Shown here: positions 1 to 5,663 of the stretch, piece after piece
How positions within the stretch are numbered: position 1 is the first letter of the stretch
How the letters are laid out: every line of letters begins with the position of its first letter
NCBI GenBank assembly: GCA_003554505.1
Contig: PWGS01000224.1
Location: forward strand, 1-7,032
DNA length: 7,032 nt
Source of the DNA: Desulfonatronospira sp.
GTDB taxonomy: Bacteria > Desulfobacterota > Desulfovibrionia > Desulfovibrionales > Desulfonatronovibrionaceae
Direction of reading: 5' to 3'
Made by a program: the position numbers and the translations under genes
The notes under the pieces: generated by a model
The model's input: only the letters and a program-made list of their open reading frames with translations
What the model was told of the DNA's origin: nothing
The model's database searches: none

Positions 1-399
1 CCCTTTTTCGGGCTGGGCAAGGTGGCCGCCATTTTTGCCACTGTGGTCTTTTCCATGCCGCCGGCCATCAGGTTCACCAACCTGGGCATCAGGCAGGTAC
101 CCAAGGAGCTCACCGAATGTGCTGATGCCTTTGGTGCCGACCGCTGGCAGAAGCTATTCAAGATCCAGTTGCCCCTGGCCAAGACCACTATCATGGGCGG
201 GGTCAACCAGACTGTAATGCTGGCTCTGTCCATGGTGGTTATCGCGGCCATGATCGGGGCAGGCGGACTTGGAAGCGAGGTCTGGCGGGCCATTCAGAGG
301 CTGCAGTCAGGAGCAGGATTTGAGGCGGGCATAGGTATCGTGATCCTGGCCATAATTCTGGACCGTCTTCTGCAGCAGCTGGCCCAGAAGGATCGCTGA
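1..399 (+). CDS. Glycine betaine/proline-type ABC transporter permease, C-terminal part (5' end outside window)
   Basis: This is the last 132 codons of an inner-membrane permease of the ProW/OpuAB type, which with an ATPase and a binding protein imports glycine betaine or related osmoprotectants. The reading frame is open from base 1, so the gene starts upstream; the GTG at 22 is an internal valine, not a start. The segment from about residue 35 to 62 of the fragment ([18 protein letters not shown] and on to LPLA) is the conserved EAA loop that docks on the ATPase. It is followed by two hydrophobic membrane segments, around [20 protein letters not shown] and [14 protein letters not shown]. 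The gene ends 127 bases before the binding-protein gene on the same strand, the usual ATPase-permease-binding protein order, so the ATPase gene probably lies just upstream. Exact substrate (betaine, proline or choline) cannot be read from this fragment. Confidence 0.93.
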   Translation, partial: PFFGLGKVAAIFATVVFSMPPAIRFTNLGIRQVPKELTECADAFGADRWQKLFKIQLPLAKTTIMGGVNQTVMLALSMVVIAAMIGAGGLGSEVWRAIQRLQSGAGFEAGIGIVILAIILDRLLQQLAQKDR

Positions 400-458
400 T
401 GACCCGGGAAGCGAAATAGATTTCGAGGCGTGTTTTTTAAGTTCAGGGCTGATTTTTT

Positions 459-482
459 ACATGACATGTATAAAGGACATGT
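459..482. promoter_or_regulatory. Cluster of ACATG/GACATGT motifs upstream of the binding-protein gene
   Basis: The 127-base gap between permease and binding protein holds GACATGT at 463-469 and again at 476-482, 13 bases apart, and an extra ACATG at 459-463. ACATGT is self-complementary, so this could be an operator with two half-turn-spaced sites. No good -35/-10 pair was found beside it, so it might instead be a chance cluster. Confidence 0.25.
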
Positions 483-526
483 GTAACAGCCCGCGAATCC
501 CTCAAAACATAATCAGGAGGTAGATC

Positions 527-1381
527 ATGATCAAAAAAGGATTAGCAGTAATGACCATGCTGGCAATGTTCATTGTTTTTATGGCAGGCAGTGCCGGAGC
601 CCAGGGAAGGCTTACTCTGGCCTACGTTGAATGGGACTGCGCCGTGGCCAGCACAAACGTGGCTCAGGCAGTGCTTCAGGAAGAGCTGGGCTACAATGTT
701 GAACCCCTGTCCGTGAGCGCTGCTGCCATGTGGCAGGGTATCGCCTCGGGCGATGTGGACGGCATGGTGACTTCCTGGCTGCCCGTGACCCACGCTGAGT
801 ACAAGGAGGCCACTGAAGGCCAGGTGGTGGATCTGGGCGTTCTCACCGAGGGGGCCAGGATCGGTCTGGTGGTGCCTGAGTACGTGGAAATCGACAGCAT
901 TGAAGAACTAAACGCTAATGCAGACAAGTTCAACGGCAGGATTACCGGAATCGACCCTGGCGCAGGCATCATGGCCAGAACCGAAGAGGCCCTGGAAGAG
1001 TATAACCTGACCAACATGGAACTGCAGGAAGGCAGCGGGGCGACCATGGCCGCAGCCCTAAGGGAAGCAGTCCGCGACGGCGACTGGGTTGTGGTAACCG
1101 GATGGTCTCCGCACTGGAAATTCGGCCGCTGGGACCTGAAGTACCTGGAAGACCCCAAAAAAGTCTACGGCGATGCTGAATACATCGGCAAAATCGCCCG
1201 CCAGGGTCTTGAAGATGATGCCCCTGAGGCATACCATTTCCTGGACAACTTTGCCTGGACCCAGGAGCAGATGGCTGAAGTCATGGTTATGAACGAAGAA
1301 AACCCTGACAATCTGTACGGCAACGCAGTAACCTTTATCGAAGAAAACCCCGATCTGGTAAATGAGTGGCTGGGCAGATAA
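527..1381 (+). CDS. Glycine betaine/proline-type ABC transporter substrate-binding protein (OpuAC/ProX family)
   Basis: Periplasmic binding protein of 284 residues that captures a quaternary-ammonium osmoprotectant and delivers it to the adjacent permease. An AGGAGG ribosome site at 515-520 sits six bases before the ATG. Residues 1-25 form a signal peptide (MIKK, a hydrophobic stretch, then GSAGA with likely cleavage before Q26). The mature part starts with LTLAYVEWDCA, the family's first strand. Tryptophans at 36, 69 and 84 (in AAMWQG and SWLP) and at 193 and 197 (GWSPHW) are candidates for the aromatic box that holds the betaine trimethylammonium group in OpuAC and ProX proteins. The second lobe ends with LEDPKKVYG and a helical tail. 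Length is normal for the family. It is transcribed with the permease upstream and closed by the strong terminator 34 bases after the stop. Whether betaine, proline betaine or another compound is preferred is not decidable here. Confidence 0.93.
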   Translation: MIKKGLAVMTMLAMFIVFMAGSAGAQGRLTLAYVEWDCAVASTNVAQAVLQEELGYNVEPLSVSAAAMWQGIASGDVDGMVTSWLPVTHAEYKEATEGQVVDLGVLTEGARIGLVVPEYVEIDSIEELNANADKFNGRITGIDPGAGIMARTEEALEEYNLTNMELQEGSGATMAAALREAVRDGDWVVVTGWSPHWKFGRWDLKYLEDPKKVYGDAEYIGKIARQGLEDDAPEAYHFLDNFAWTQEQMAEVMVMNEENPDNLYGNAVTFIEENPDLVNEWLGR

Positions 1382-1414
1382 AAAACCTTGACTAGCCGCT
1401 TTGTTTGAATTAAC

Positions 1415-1464
1415 AATCAGTCATTGCAGGGCATTATTTAAGCCCTGCAATGACTGATTTTTTT
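1415..1464 (+). terminator. Intrinsic terminator of the osmoprotectant transporter operon
   Basis: Perfect 18-bp inverted repeat (1415-1432 with 1442-1459), 9-base loop, followed by a run of seven T ending at 1464. It lies 34 bases after the binding-protein stop codon. The stem is flanked by A on the left and T on the right, so it may also work on the minus strand. Confidence 0.92.
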
Positions 1465-1474
1465 ACAGCTCAAC

Positions 1475-1507
1475 AAAATTTGTCTCTATGTTCCCCGGTA
1501 GCTCAAT
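1475..1507 (+). repeat. 33-bp direct repeat, copy 1 (leader plus first 16 bases of tRNA-Asn)
   Basis: Identical over all 33 bases to 1598-1630. It covers 17 bases of tRNA leader and then TCCCCGGTAGCTCAAT, the 5' acceptor strand and D-arm start of tRNA-Asn. The two copies are offset by 123 bases and diverge immediately on either side. Confidence 0.95.
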
Positions 1508-1597
1508 TACGCCTCCGGAGTAACTAGAGCGGGTAGAGCCTGTCACGCCAGAGGTGTGATTAATCACGCTGGAAGCGTGACTGGCGGTTCAAAAATA
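1492..1597 (+). pseudogene. Broken tRNA-Asn-like copy with inserted hairpins
   Basis: Starts exactly like the intact tRNA-Asn downstream (16 bases, TCCCCGGTAGCTCAAT). It later repeats AGAGCGGGT (1526-1534; compare 1635-1643) and TGGCGGTTCAA (1582-1592; compare 1662-1672) in the same order as the real tRNA. The D-loop has grown to about 20 bases and the anticodon region to nearly 50. The 3' half of the T-stem, the 3' acceptor strand and CCA are missing, because AAATAAAAA follows TTCAA. It cannot form an acceptor stem, so it is unlikely to be a working tRNA. It is best read as a tandem duplicate of tRNA-Asn that was invaded by small palindromes and lost its 3' end. It could still be transcribed as the leader of the intact tRNA. 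Confidence 0.75.
1507..1580. repeat. Three related 17-nt covarying hairpins inside the tRNA-like copy
   Basis: Hairpin 1 at 1507-1523 is TTACGCC-TCC-GGAGTAA, hairpin 2 at 1543-1559 is TCACGCC-AGA-GGTGTGA, and hairpin 3 at 1564-1580 is TCACGCT-GGA-AGCGTGA. Each is a 7-bp stem (one G/A mismatch in hairpin 1, one G-U in hairpin 2) with a 3-base loop. Paired positions change together: 2/16 is T-A in one and C-G in two; 7/11 is C-G in two and T-A in one. Hairpins 2 and 3 differ only by transitions (13 of 17 identical) and are separated by TTAA. Read on the opposite strand, hairpin 1 also has a GGA loop, so it may be an inverted member. Confidence 0.7.
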
Positions 1598-1630
1598 AAA
1601 ATTTGTCTCTATGTTCCCCGGTAGCTCAAT
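1598..1630 (+). repeat. 33-bp direct repeat, copy 2 (leader plus first 16 bases of the intact tRNA-Asn)
   Basis: Exact match to 1475-1507. This copy runs into the intact tRNA-Asn gene, so it is probably the original and the upstream one the duplicate, although the direction is not proved. Confidence 0.95.
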
Positions 1631-1690
1631 CGGCAGAGCGGGTGGCTGTTAACCACTAGGTTGGCGGTTCAAGTCCGTCCCGGGGAGCCA
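1615..1690 (+). tRNA. tRNA-Asn (anticodon GTT)
   Basis: A 76-base cloverleaf can be drawn in full. The acceptor stem is TCCCCGG with CCGGGGA (1680-1686), the D-stem GCTC/GAGC, and the anticodon stem GGTGG/CCACT with one G-U pair. The loop is CTGTTAA, giving anticodon GTT, and the T-arm is GGCGG-TTCAAGT-CCGTC. The discriminator is G1687 and CCA is encoded at 1688-1690. It decodes AAU/AAC. No strong promoter is seen directly upstream; a poor TTTACA-N19-TATGTT lies at 1462-1492, before the broken copy, so the intact tRNA may be transcribed together with that copy. A terminator follows within 10 bases. Confidence 0.97.
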
Positions 1691-1696
1691 AATTTC

Positions 1697-1736
1697 AAAG
1701 GGGCTGAACTTATATTTGAGTTCAGCCCCTTTTTTT
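1697..1736 (+). terminator. Intrinsic terminator after tRNA-Asn
   Basis: Perfect inverted repeat of 14 bp (1697-1710 with 1719-1732) with an 8-base loop (TATATTTG) and a run of seven T (1730-1736). It begins seven bases after the tRNA CCA end. Confidence 0.93.
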
Positions 1737-2010
1737 ATCGTCCTACGGTCCAGCAGGTGAGATGCGGTTATATCATCTGAAGCCGGCAAGAAAATGCCTG
1801 AGCCCTGCCGCATAGGGTCAAAGATGGCTCTGACTGTCCAGTTTCCAGTAGCACATGCAAGTTTTAAATATGTTTTGAAGGCTTGTGCAACAGCCTGTAA
1901 GCAGATATAAACAATTACAGTCTTTTCAGGCAAAATAAAGGATGTGATGAGCTGGCCCGATGTTGTTGGCGGGCGAAAGCTCAACGCAGAGAATCAAGGC
2001 GGGATAAATT
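1737..2010. other. Intergenic region upstream of the FAD dehydrogenase, with a weak promoter candidate
   Basis: No convincing coding sequence lies here on either strand. A weak promoter candidate, TTGTGC (1883-1888), 17 bases, TATAAA (1906-1911), would drive the FAD gene at 2011 with a leader near 95 bases. A short inverted repeat AGGCT...AGCCT (1879-1896) overlaps its -35 element and could be an operator. The ribosome site is AAGG at 1996-1999, 11 bases before the ATG, followed by GGG closer in; both are weak. Confidence 0.35.
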
Positions 2011-3429
2011 ATGGTTAGAAAGAGAGCAGTCAAAGAATATGATGTCATAATCGTGGGGTGTGGGCCGGCCGGTCTCTTTGCTGCTTATTATCTTGGCGAG
2101 CATACGGACCTGAAGGTTCTGGTGCTGGAAAAGGGCAAGTCTTCACAGAAAAGGCTCTGTCCCATCAACGGGGAGCAGGAGTGTCAGCGCTGCAGGCCAT
2201 GCAATATAATGTCCGGTGTGGGCGGAGCAGGCCTTTTTTCCGACGGCAAGCTGAATTATATTCATAAGCTGGGCAAGACGGATTTGAGCCAGTTCATGCC
2301 GGTTTCCGAGGCCAGAGAGCTCATCTGTGAGACTGAAGATATCTACAACCGTTTCAATATGGACGGAAAAGTATACCCCACAGACATGGAAAAAGCCAGA
2401 AATATCCGTAAAGATGCCCTGAAAAACGGCATTGACCTGCTGCTCATCCGGCAAAAGCATCTTGGAAGCGACAAGCTGCCCGGACATATAGCCGCCATGG
2501 CGGAATATGTCCGGGAGACTGGTGTAAACATCCATACCTCTGAAGAGGTCAAAGATGTCCTTGTAGAGAATGGGCGGGTGCAGGGAGTGGCAACCAGCCG
2601 CAGGCAGTACCGGGCCTCCAGTGTCATCCTGGCTCCGGGCAGGGTGGGAGCGGAATGGATGGGTGGAATGGCCAGACGTCACTGCCTGGATATATCCCAA
2701 AGGGGTATCGAGGTGGGGGTGCGGGTGGAAGTAAACCGGGATATCATGTGCGATCTATGCGATGTAATCTATGACCCGACATTCTTTATCCGCACCAACA
2801 CCTACGATGATCAGGTCCGTACTTTCTGCACCAACCAGGGCGGCTACGTGGCCCTGGAGAACTATCAGGACTTCGTCTGCGTCAACGGGCATGCCTATAT
2901 GGACAAAAAGTCGGACAACACCAACTTCGCCTTCCTGTCCAAGGTGGTCCTGGAAGATCCGGTTACCAGCAATCAGGCATACGGTGAATCCATTGGCCGG
3001 CTGGCCACCATCATCGGCGGGCACAGGCCGATACTGCAGCGCTTCGGCGATCTCAGGCGGGGAAGACGTTCCACCTGGAACCGTGTGCGCAACAGTTTCG
3101 TGGAGCCCACCTTGAAGAACGTAACCTGCGGGGATATTGCCATGGCCCTGCCGGAGCGGACCCTGCGCAATATTGTCGAGGGGCTGGAAAAGCTGAACAA
3201 GGTGATCCCAGGCGTGGCCAGCGAAGGCACCCTGCTTTACGCACCGGAGATCAAGTTTTTCGCCACCCAGGTGCAGACCAGCAATGTCCTGGAGACTGCC
3301 GTCAGGGGGCTTTTCGTGGCCGGAGACGGCCCTGGAGTTGCCGGCAACATAGTTTCCGCATCAGCCACAGGACTGATCCCGGCCAGGGAGATTGCAAAAA
3401 GACATGCATCCGGGACAGGTGAAAGCTGA
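2011..3429 (+). CDS. FAD-dependent dehydrogenase of uncharacterised COG2509-like family
   Basis: A 472-residue flavoprotein, probably cytoplasmic because no signal peptide or membrane segment is seen. Residues 10-41 form the dinucleotide-binding strand-turn-helix YDVIIVGCGPAGLFAAYYLG (GxGxxG at 16-21) ending in acidic E40. Residues 66-80 carry IMSGVGGAGLFSDGKL, a signature I associate with the uncharacterised FAD-dependent dehydrogenases of COG2509. The C-terminal FAD segment is LFVAGDGPGVAGNIVSASAT, with A437-G438-D439. Four cysteines at 50, 58, 61 and 64 (C-x7-C-x2-C-x2-C) lie between the two FAD motifs and could bind a metal or take part in redox chemistry. The substrate is unknown. It stands alone: a tRNA precedes it, and a convergent lipoprotein gene begins 30 bases beyond its stop. 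The ATG at 2011 fits the family N-terminus; two or three residues of extra length would not change the call. Confidence 0.88.
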   Translation: MVRKRAVKEYDVIIVGCGPAGLFAAYYLGEHTDLKVLVLEKGKSSQKRLCPINGEQECQRCRPCNIMSGVGGAGLFSDGKLNYIHKLGKTDLSQFMPVSEARELICETEDIYNRFNMDGKVYPTDMEKARNIRKDALKNGIDLLLIRQKHLGSDKLPGHIAAMAEYVRETGVNIHTSEEVKDVLVENGRVQGVATSRRQYRASSVILAPGRVGAEWMGGMARRHCLDISQRGIEVGVRVEVNRDIMCDLCDVIYDPTFFIRTNTYDDQVRTFCTNQGGYVALENYQDFVCVNGHAYMDKKSDNTNFAFLSKVVLEDPVTSNQAYGESIGRLATIIGGHRPILQRFGDLRRGRRSTWNRVRNSFVEPTLKNVTCGDIAMALPERTLRNIVEGLEKLNKVIPGVASEGTLLYAPEIKFFATQVQTSNVLETAVRGLFVAGDGPGVAGNIVSASATGLIPAREIAKRHASGTGES

Positions 3430-3459
3430 TCCCCGGCCGGAGAGATCTCTACGGGCTGA

Positions 3460-3933
3460 TCAGTCCATCTGCACGATTTCCCAGGTTCCGTCGGGCTGCC
3501 TGCAGGCGGTGCCGTAGATGGTTTCTTCTTCCCCGCCTATATCGGCCTCAGTGGTGAATTCACGGCAGTACCGCCCCTCGTCGCTTTCATAGGTTTCCCT
3601 GGGGGTTACTTCGTGGGATATGTCTGTGTTCGGGTTATCCCATTGAGATGTTTCACCATCTGGATTGGTTTCCAGGGCTTGGCCCATTTTCCGCTGGTCC
3701 ATCTCATCCATGCGGTCCAGGTAGCTGCCCACATATCCGCCCAGGGCCGCACCCGCCAGGGTGCCGCCGATGATTGCAGCGGTCTGTCCGGTACCGCTGC
3801 CTACCTGGGAACCGATTACACCGCCTCCTATGCCTCCCAGGCCGGCTCCGCCCACAGTGTGCTTCTGTCCTCCGCAGCCGGCCATCAAGGCCAGAGCCGC
3901 CAGCAGAGCTGTAAAGTAAACGATTGTGCGCAT
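3460..3933 (-). CDS. Glycine-zipper surface-antigen lipoprotein (17 kDa antigen-like)
   Basis: A 157-residue predicted outer-membrane lipoprotein. The signal sequence runs MRTIVYFTALLAALALMAGC with lipid attachment expected at Cys20; residue 21 is Gly, not Asp, which favours outer-membrane sorting. Residues 25-70 are a glycine-zipper stretch (GGAGLGGIGGGVIG, then IIGGTLAGAALGGYVGSYL) that packs hydrophobic helices in the membrane. The C-terminal part, YCREFTTEADIGGEEETIYGTACRQPDGTWEIV, matches the surface-antigen domain of rickettsial 17 kDa-type proteins, with Cys pair CRE...TACRQ. The chosen start is the ATG at 3931-3933, because GGAGGA lies five bases before it and the signal peptide begins there. 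A longer in-frame form from 3969 would add 12 residues before the signal and lacks such a site. It is convergent with the FAD dehydrogenase and has its own promoter region upstream. Likely role is envelope structure; nothing more specific is visible. Confidence 0.9.
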   Translation of the reverse strand: MRTIVYFTALLAALALMAGCGGQKHTVGGAGLGGIGGGVIGSQVGSGTGQTAAIIGGTLAGAALGGYVGSYLDRMDEMDQRKMGQALETNPDGETSQWDNPNTDISHEVTPRETYESDEGRYCREFTTEADIGGEEETIYGTACRQPDGTWEIVQMD

Positions 3934-3938
3934 ATCTT

Positions 3939-3944
3939 TCCTCC
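3939..3944 (-). promoter_or_regulatory. Ribosome binding site deciding the lipoprotein start
   Basis: GGAGGA on the minus strand, five bases before the ATG at 3933. It favours the shorter start directly at the signal peptide over the in-frame ATG at 3969. Confidence 0.85.
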
Positions 3945-3971
3945 AATGTTTTACATACAAGTTCTGCATTG

Positions 3972-3977
3972 ATCATA
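3972..3977 (-). promoter_or_regulatory. Possible -10 element for the lipoprotein gene
   Basis: TATGAT on the minus strand, 38 bases before the chosen start. No good -35 hexamer is present 16-18 bases further upstream, where the sequence is AT-rich, so this is a weak promoter call. Confidence 0.35.
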
Positions 3978-4340
3978 CCATAAAAATATAAAACATCCTG
4001 CAGTCATGTAAACAAGCCCCTGCCCAGCAATTGATCCCGGATCTGCCCGGAAAAGAGCACAGCATATGCAGCAATAATGTCACATGTATCAGTATGGCCT
4101 TCTTTTCGGGGTTGTGCAGGCCTTTGCTCAGGGCGCGCCATTAGTCTGCTCCAGGCAAACCTGCCCGGAAGGCAACTGTTCAGAGTAAGGTCAACAGGTA
4201 GCTGCAGTGGTCCGGGAATTCAACAAGCAGGTTCCAGGCCCAATGCCCTTTATTTTGTCCGGTATGCACAAGGCTGCTTTAATTTCCAGATTTAAAGCCT
4301 GTAAGCAGGAAAATAACCCAGGAAACCTGCTCTTTTCGTC
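3978..4340. other. Non-coding stretch between divergent genes
   Basis: I see no credible gene. The only open frame of note (4077-4295, plus strand, 72 codons) lacks a ribosome site and has the cysteine- and arginine-rich look of random sequence. Two weak hairpins lie near the right end: a 9-bp stem with a 3-base bulge (4271-4282 with 4292-4300), and AGCAGG/CCTGCT (4304-4309 with 4326-4331) followed by CTTTT. The stretch could hold a regulator site for either divergent gene or a small RNA, but nothing identifies one. Confidence 0.4.
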
Positions 4341-4369
4341 TTGAGAAGTATATTATTATGAATTATAAT
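4341..4369 (+). promoter_or_regulatory. Near-consensus sigma70 promoter for the B12 sensor operon
   Basis: TTGAGA (4341-4346), a 17-base spacer, and a perfect TATAAT (4364-4369). Transcription would begin near 4376. It is the best promoter in the window and points at the cobalamin-binding gene at 4548. Confidence 0.8.
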
Positions 4370-4375
4370 GTATTT

Positions 4376-4547
4376 TACGGCAAAAAGTCAAAAAACAAGT
4401 TTTAGTTCTTAAGTTTTTTTCAATCATTATTTGAATCCTTGATCTTTGTTGTCTGGCTTTTTGTCCTTTACGCCTGTAAAACCGATTTTTTGCGGGCTTG
4501 GCTGATCTGCAAGAAATCCTTGAAGATTAATGAAAAAAGGGGGGAAG
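4376..4547 (+). promoter_or_regulatory. Long 5' leader of the B12 sensor operon with a hairpin
   Basis: If the promoter at 4341-4369 is used, the transcript has about 170 untranslated bases, rich in A and T. A 10-bp stem with two G-U pairs and a 6-base loop forms at 4472-4481 with 4488-4497. It is not followed by a T run, so it is not an intrinsic terminator. I do not see the conserved core of a cobalamin riboswitch. The leader ends in an A6G6 tract that includes the ribosome site. Confidence 0.4.
4537..4544 (+). promoter_or_regulatory. Ribosome binding site AAGGGGGG deciding the start of the B12 sensor
   Basis: Purine-rich AAGGGGGG followed by AAG and the ATG at 4548. The alternative in-frame ATG at 4530 has no such site and would translate the tract itself as KKGGK, so 4548 is preferred. 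Confidence 0.6.
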
Positions 4548-5663
4548 ATGATTGAAAAGCTGACCCGCGAGATGCAGACCCTGCCCAGAATCTCCGAGGA
4601 AAGCGCCCAGGCTTACCGGGACAACCTGCTTTTTATGGTGGAACAGGTGAACAGGATAATGAATTCCAGAACTGACAGGGATCTTTTGATCGGCAGCAAT
4701 CCTGTAGGCATGATGCTGGACAACCACAGAAATCACGCCGTATTCATGTCCAATGTGTTTCTGTTCAACCAGCATGAACTCCTGCTGGCGGTGGTACCAT
4801 GGGTTTATCGCAGTTACCACAATCAGGGTTTTGCCCATGCTTACTTTCCGGCACATCTCCAGGCCTGGAAACAGGTCTTGTTCGAGCATCTGCCCGACAA
4901 GGTCAATGCCCCTCTGCTTCAGGTCTATGACTGGCTCCTGGCCCACCACGAAGAATTTATTGCCTGCTCTGAGAACACGTCTTTCCTGAATATTCAGGTC
5001 AGGGCCCAATGGGAGGATGTGGTGCAAAGATTTGTCCGGGCCGTATTGCAGGGAGACAGCAAGTCAAGCCTGTCAATCAGCAGGAAATATGTTTCCGGGC
5101 CTGAGGATTTACAGGAGTTTTATCTGCAGGTTATCCAGCCTGCCATGTATCTGATCGGCGAGAAATGGGAAATGGGAGAAATATCCGTAGCCAAGGAACA
5201 TCTGGCCTCTGCCACGGTGAACAGGATTCTGGCCCAGCAGTATCTGGAATTCATGCCTGCAGTGGAACCCACCAGGCCCAGCGTTCTAGTCACTACTGCT
5301 GCCAATGAATTCCATGAGATGGGAGCCCAGATGGTGGCTAACAGCCTGGAACTGGACGGCTGGGAGGTGCAATACCTGGGAGCCAACACCCCGAACCAGG
5401 ACCTTCTGGACCTGATTCAGGAAAAACAGCCATTTATCCTGGCTATGTCCATTGCCATGCCTTTTAATCTGGAGTCCGCTCAGCAGGTCATTGGCCACAT
5501 CCAGGGCTGGCCTGCACAAAACAGGCCCAGGATCATGCTCGGCGGGCTGGCTCTGCAGACTATGCCGGGCTTGACTCAGGTTCTGGGATCAGACGGTTAT
5601 GCCCGGGATTGTCAACAGGCAGTGGATCTGGCCAGAAAATGGTACAGGGAATACACAGCATGA
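4548..5663 (+). CDS. Cobalamin-binding sensor with CarH-type W-x9-EH motif, no DNA-binding domain
   Basis: A 371-residue soluble protein with three parts. Residues 1 to about 150 are a helical domain I cannot name (histidine- and tryptophan-rich, including DNHRNHAVFM and VVPWVYRSYHNQGFAHAYFP). Residues 155-235 form a four-helix cobalamin-capping domain with W207 and E217-H218 spaced as W-x9-EH, the signature of adenosylcobalamin photoreceptors such as CarH and LitR. Residues 240-365 form the Rossmann-like B12-binding domain. There the lower-ligand motif reads E254-x-H256-x-x-G259, the E-x-H form also seen in CarH rather than the D-x-H of many enzymes, with S301 and G332-G333 further along. 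No MerR helix-turn-helix or enzyme domain is attached, so output must pass through a partner; the diguanylate cyclase overlapping its stop (ATGA) is the obvious one. I infer light or cobalamin sensing. A methyltransferase corrinoid protein is an alternative, but W-x9-EH argues against it. Confidence 0.85.
   Translation: MIEKLTREMQTLPRISEESAQAYRDNLLFMVEQVNRIMNSRTDRDLLIGSNPVGMMLDNHRNHAVFMSNVFLFNQHELLLAVVPWVYRSYHNQGFAHAYFPAHLQAWKQVLFEHLPDKVNAPLLQVYDWLLAHHEEFIACSENTSFLNIQVRAQWEDVVQRFVRAVLQGDSKSSLSISRKYVSGPEDLQEFYLQVIQPAMYLIGEKWEMGEISVAKEHLASATVNRILAQQYLEFMPAVEPTRPSVLVTTAANEFHEMGAQMVANSLELDGWEVQYLGANTPNQDLLDLIQEKQPFILAMSIAMPFNLESAQQVIGHIQGWPAQNRPRIMLGGLALQTMPGLTQVLGSDGYARDCQQAVDLARKWYREYTA
5646..5650 (+). 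promoter_or_regulatory. Ribosome binding site for the overlapping diguanylate cyclase
   Basis: AGGGA inside the end of the B12 sensor gene, nine bases before the ATG at 5660. Together with the ATGA overlap it supports translational coupling and the start at 5660 rather than the in-frame ATG at 5609. Confidence 0.6.

Noticed and set aside
1492..1597. A second functional tRNA, for example an Asp-type tRNA because CCTGTCACGCC resembles a GTC anticodon arm
   Set aside because: The 5' flank of that loop gives only two anticodon-stem pairs, there is no 3' acceptor strand or CCA, and the same bases are better explained as one of three related hairpins.
1475..1630. CRISPR array
   Set aside because: Only two copies of a repeat that is part of a tRNA gene, with a 90-base non-spacer-like interval.
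1649..1984. Minus-strand open frame of 111 codons
   Set aside because: It overlaps the tRNA and its terminator, has no ribosome site, and its peptide shows no family features.
3430..3459. Bidirectional terminator between the convergent FAD and lipoprotein genes
   Set aside because: Only the 10-base palindrome AGAGATCTCT is present, without a G/C-rich stem of useful length or a T run on either strand.
4077..4295. Plus-strand open frame of 72 codons in the large non-coding stretch
   Set aside because: No ribosome site, atypical composition, no recognisable motif.
1893..4308. Shared 12-mer GCCTGTAAGCAG at 1893-1904 and 4297-4308
   Set aside because: About one or two such matches are expected by chance in 7 kb, and the flanks do not align.
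4490..4520. Sigma54-type promoter (TTGGCTGATCTGCA)
   Set aside because: The GG and GC elements are about seven bases apart instead of the required ten.
4376..4547. Cobalamin riboswitch in the leader of the B12 sensor
   Set aside because: The leader is short and AT-rich, and I could not find the conserved B12-box-like core or the expected multi-helix layout.
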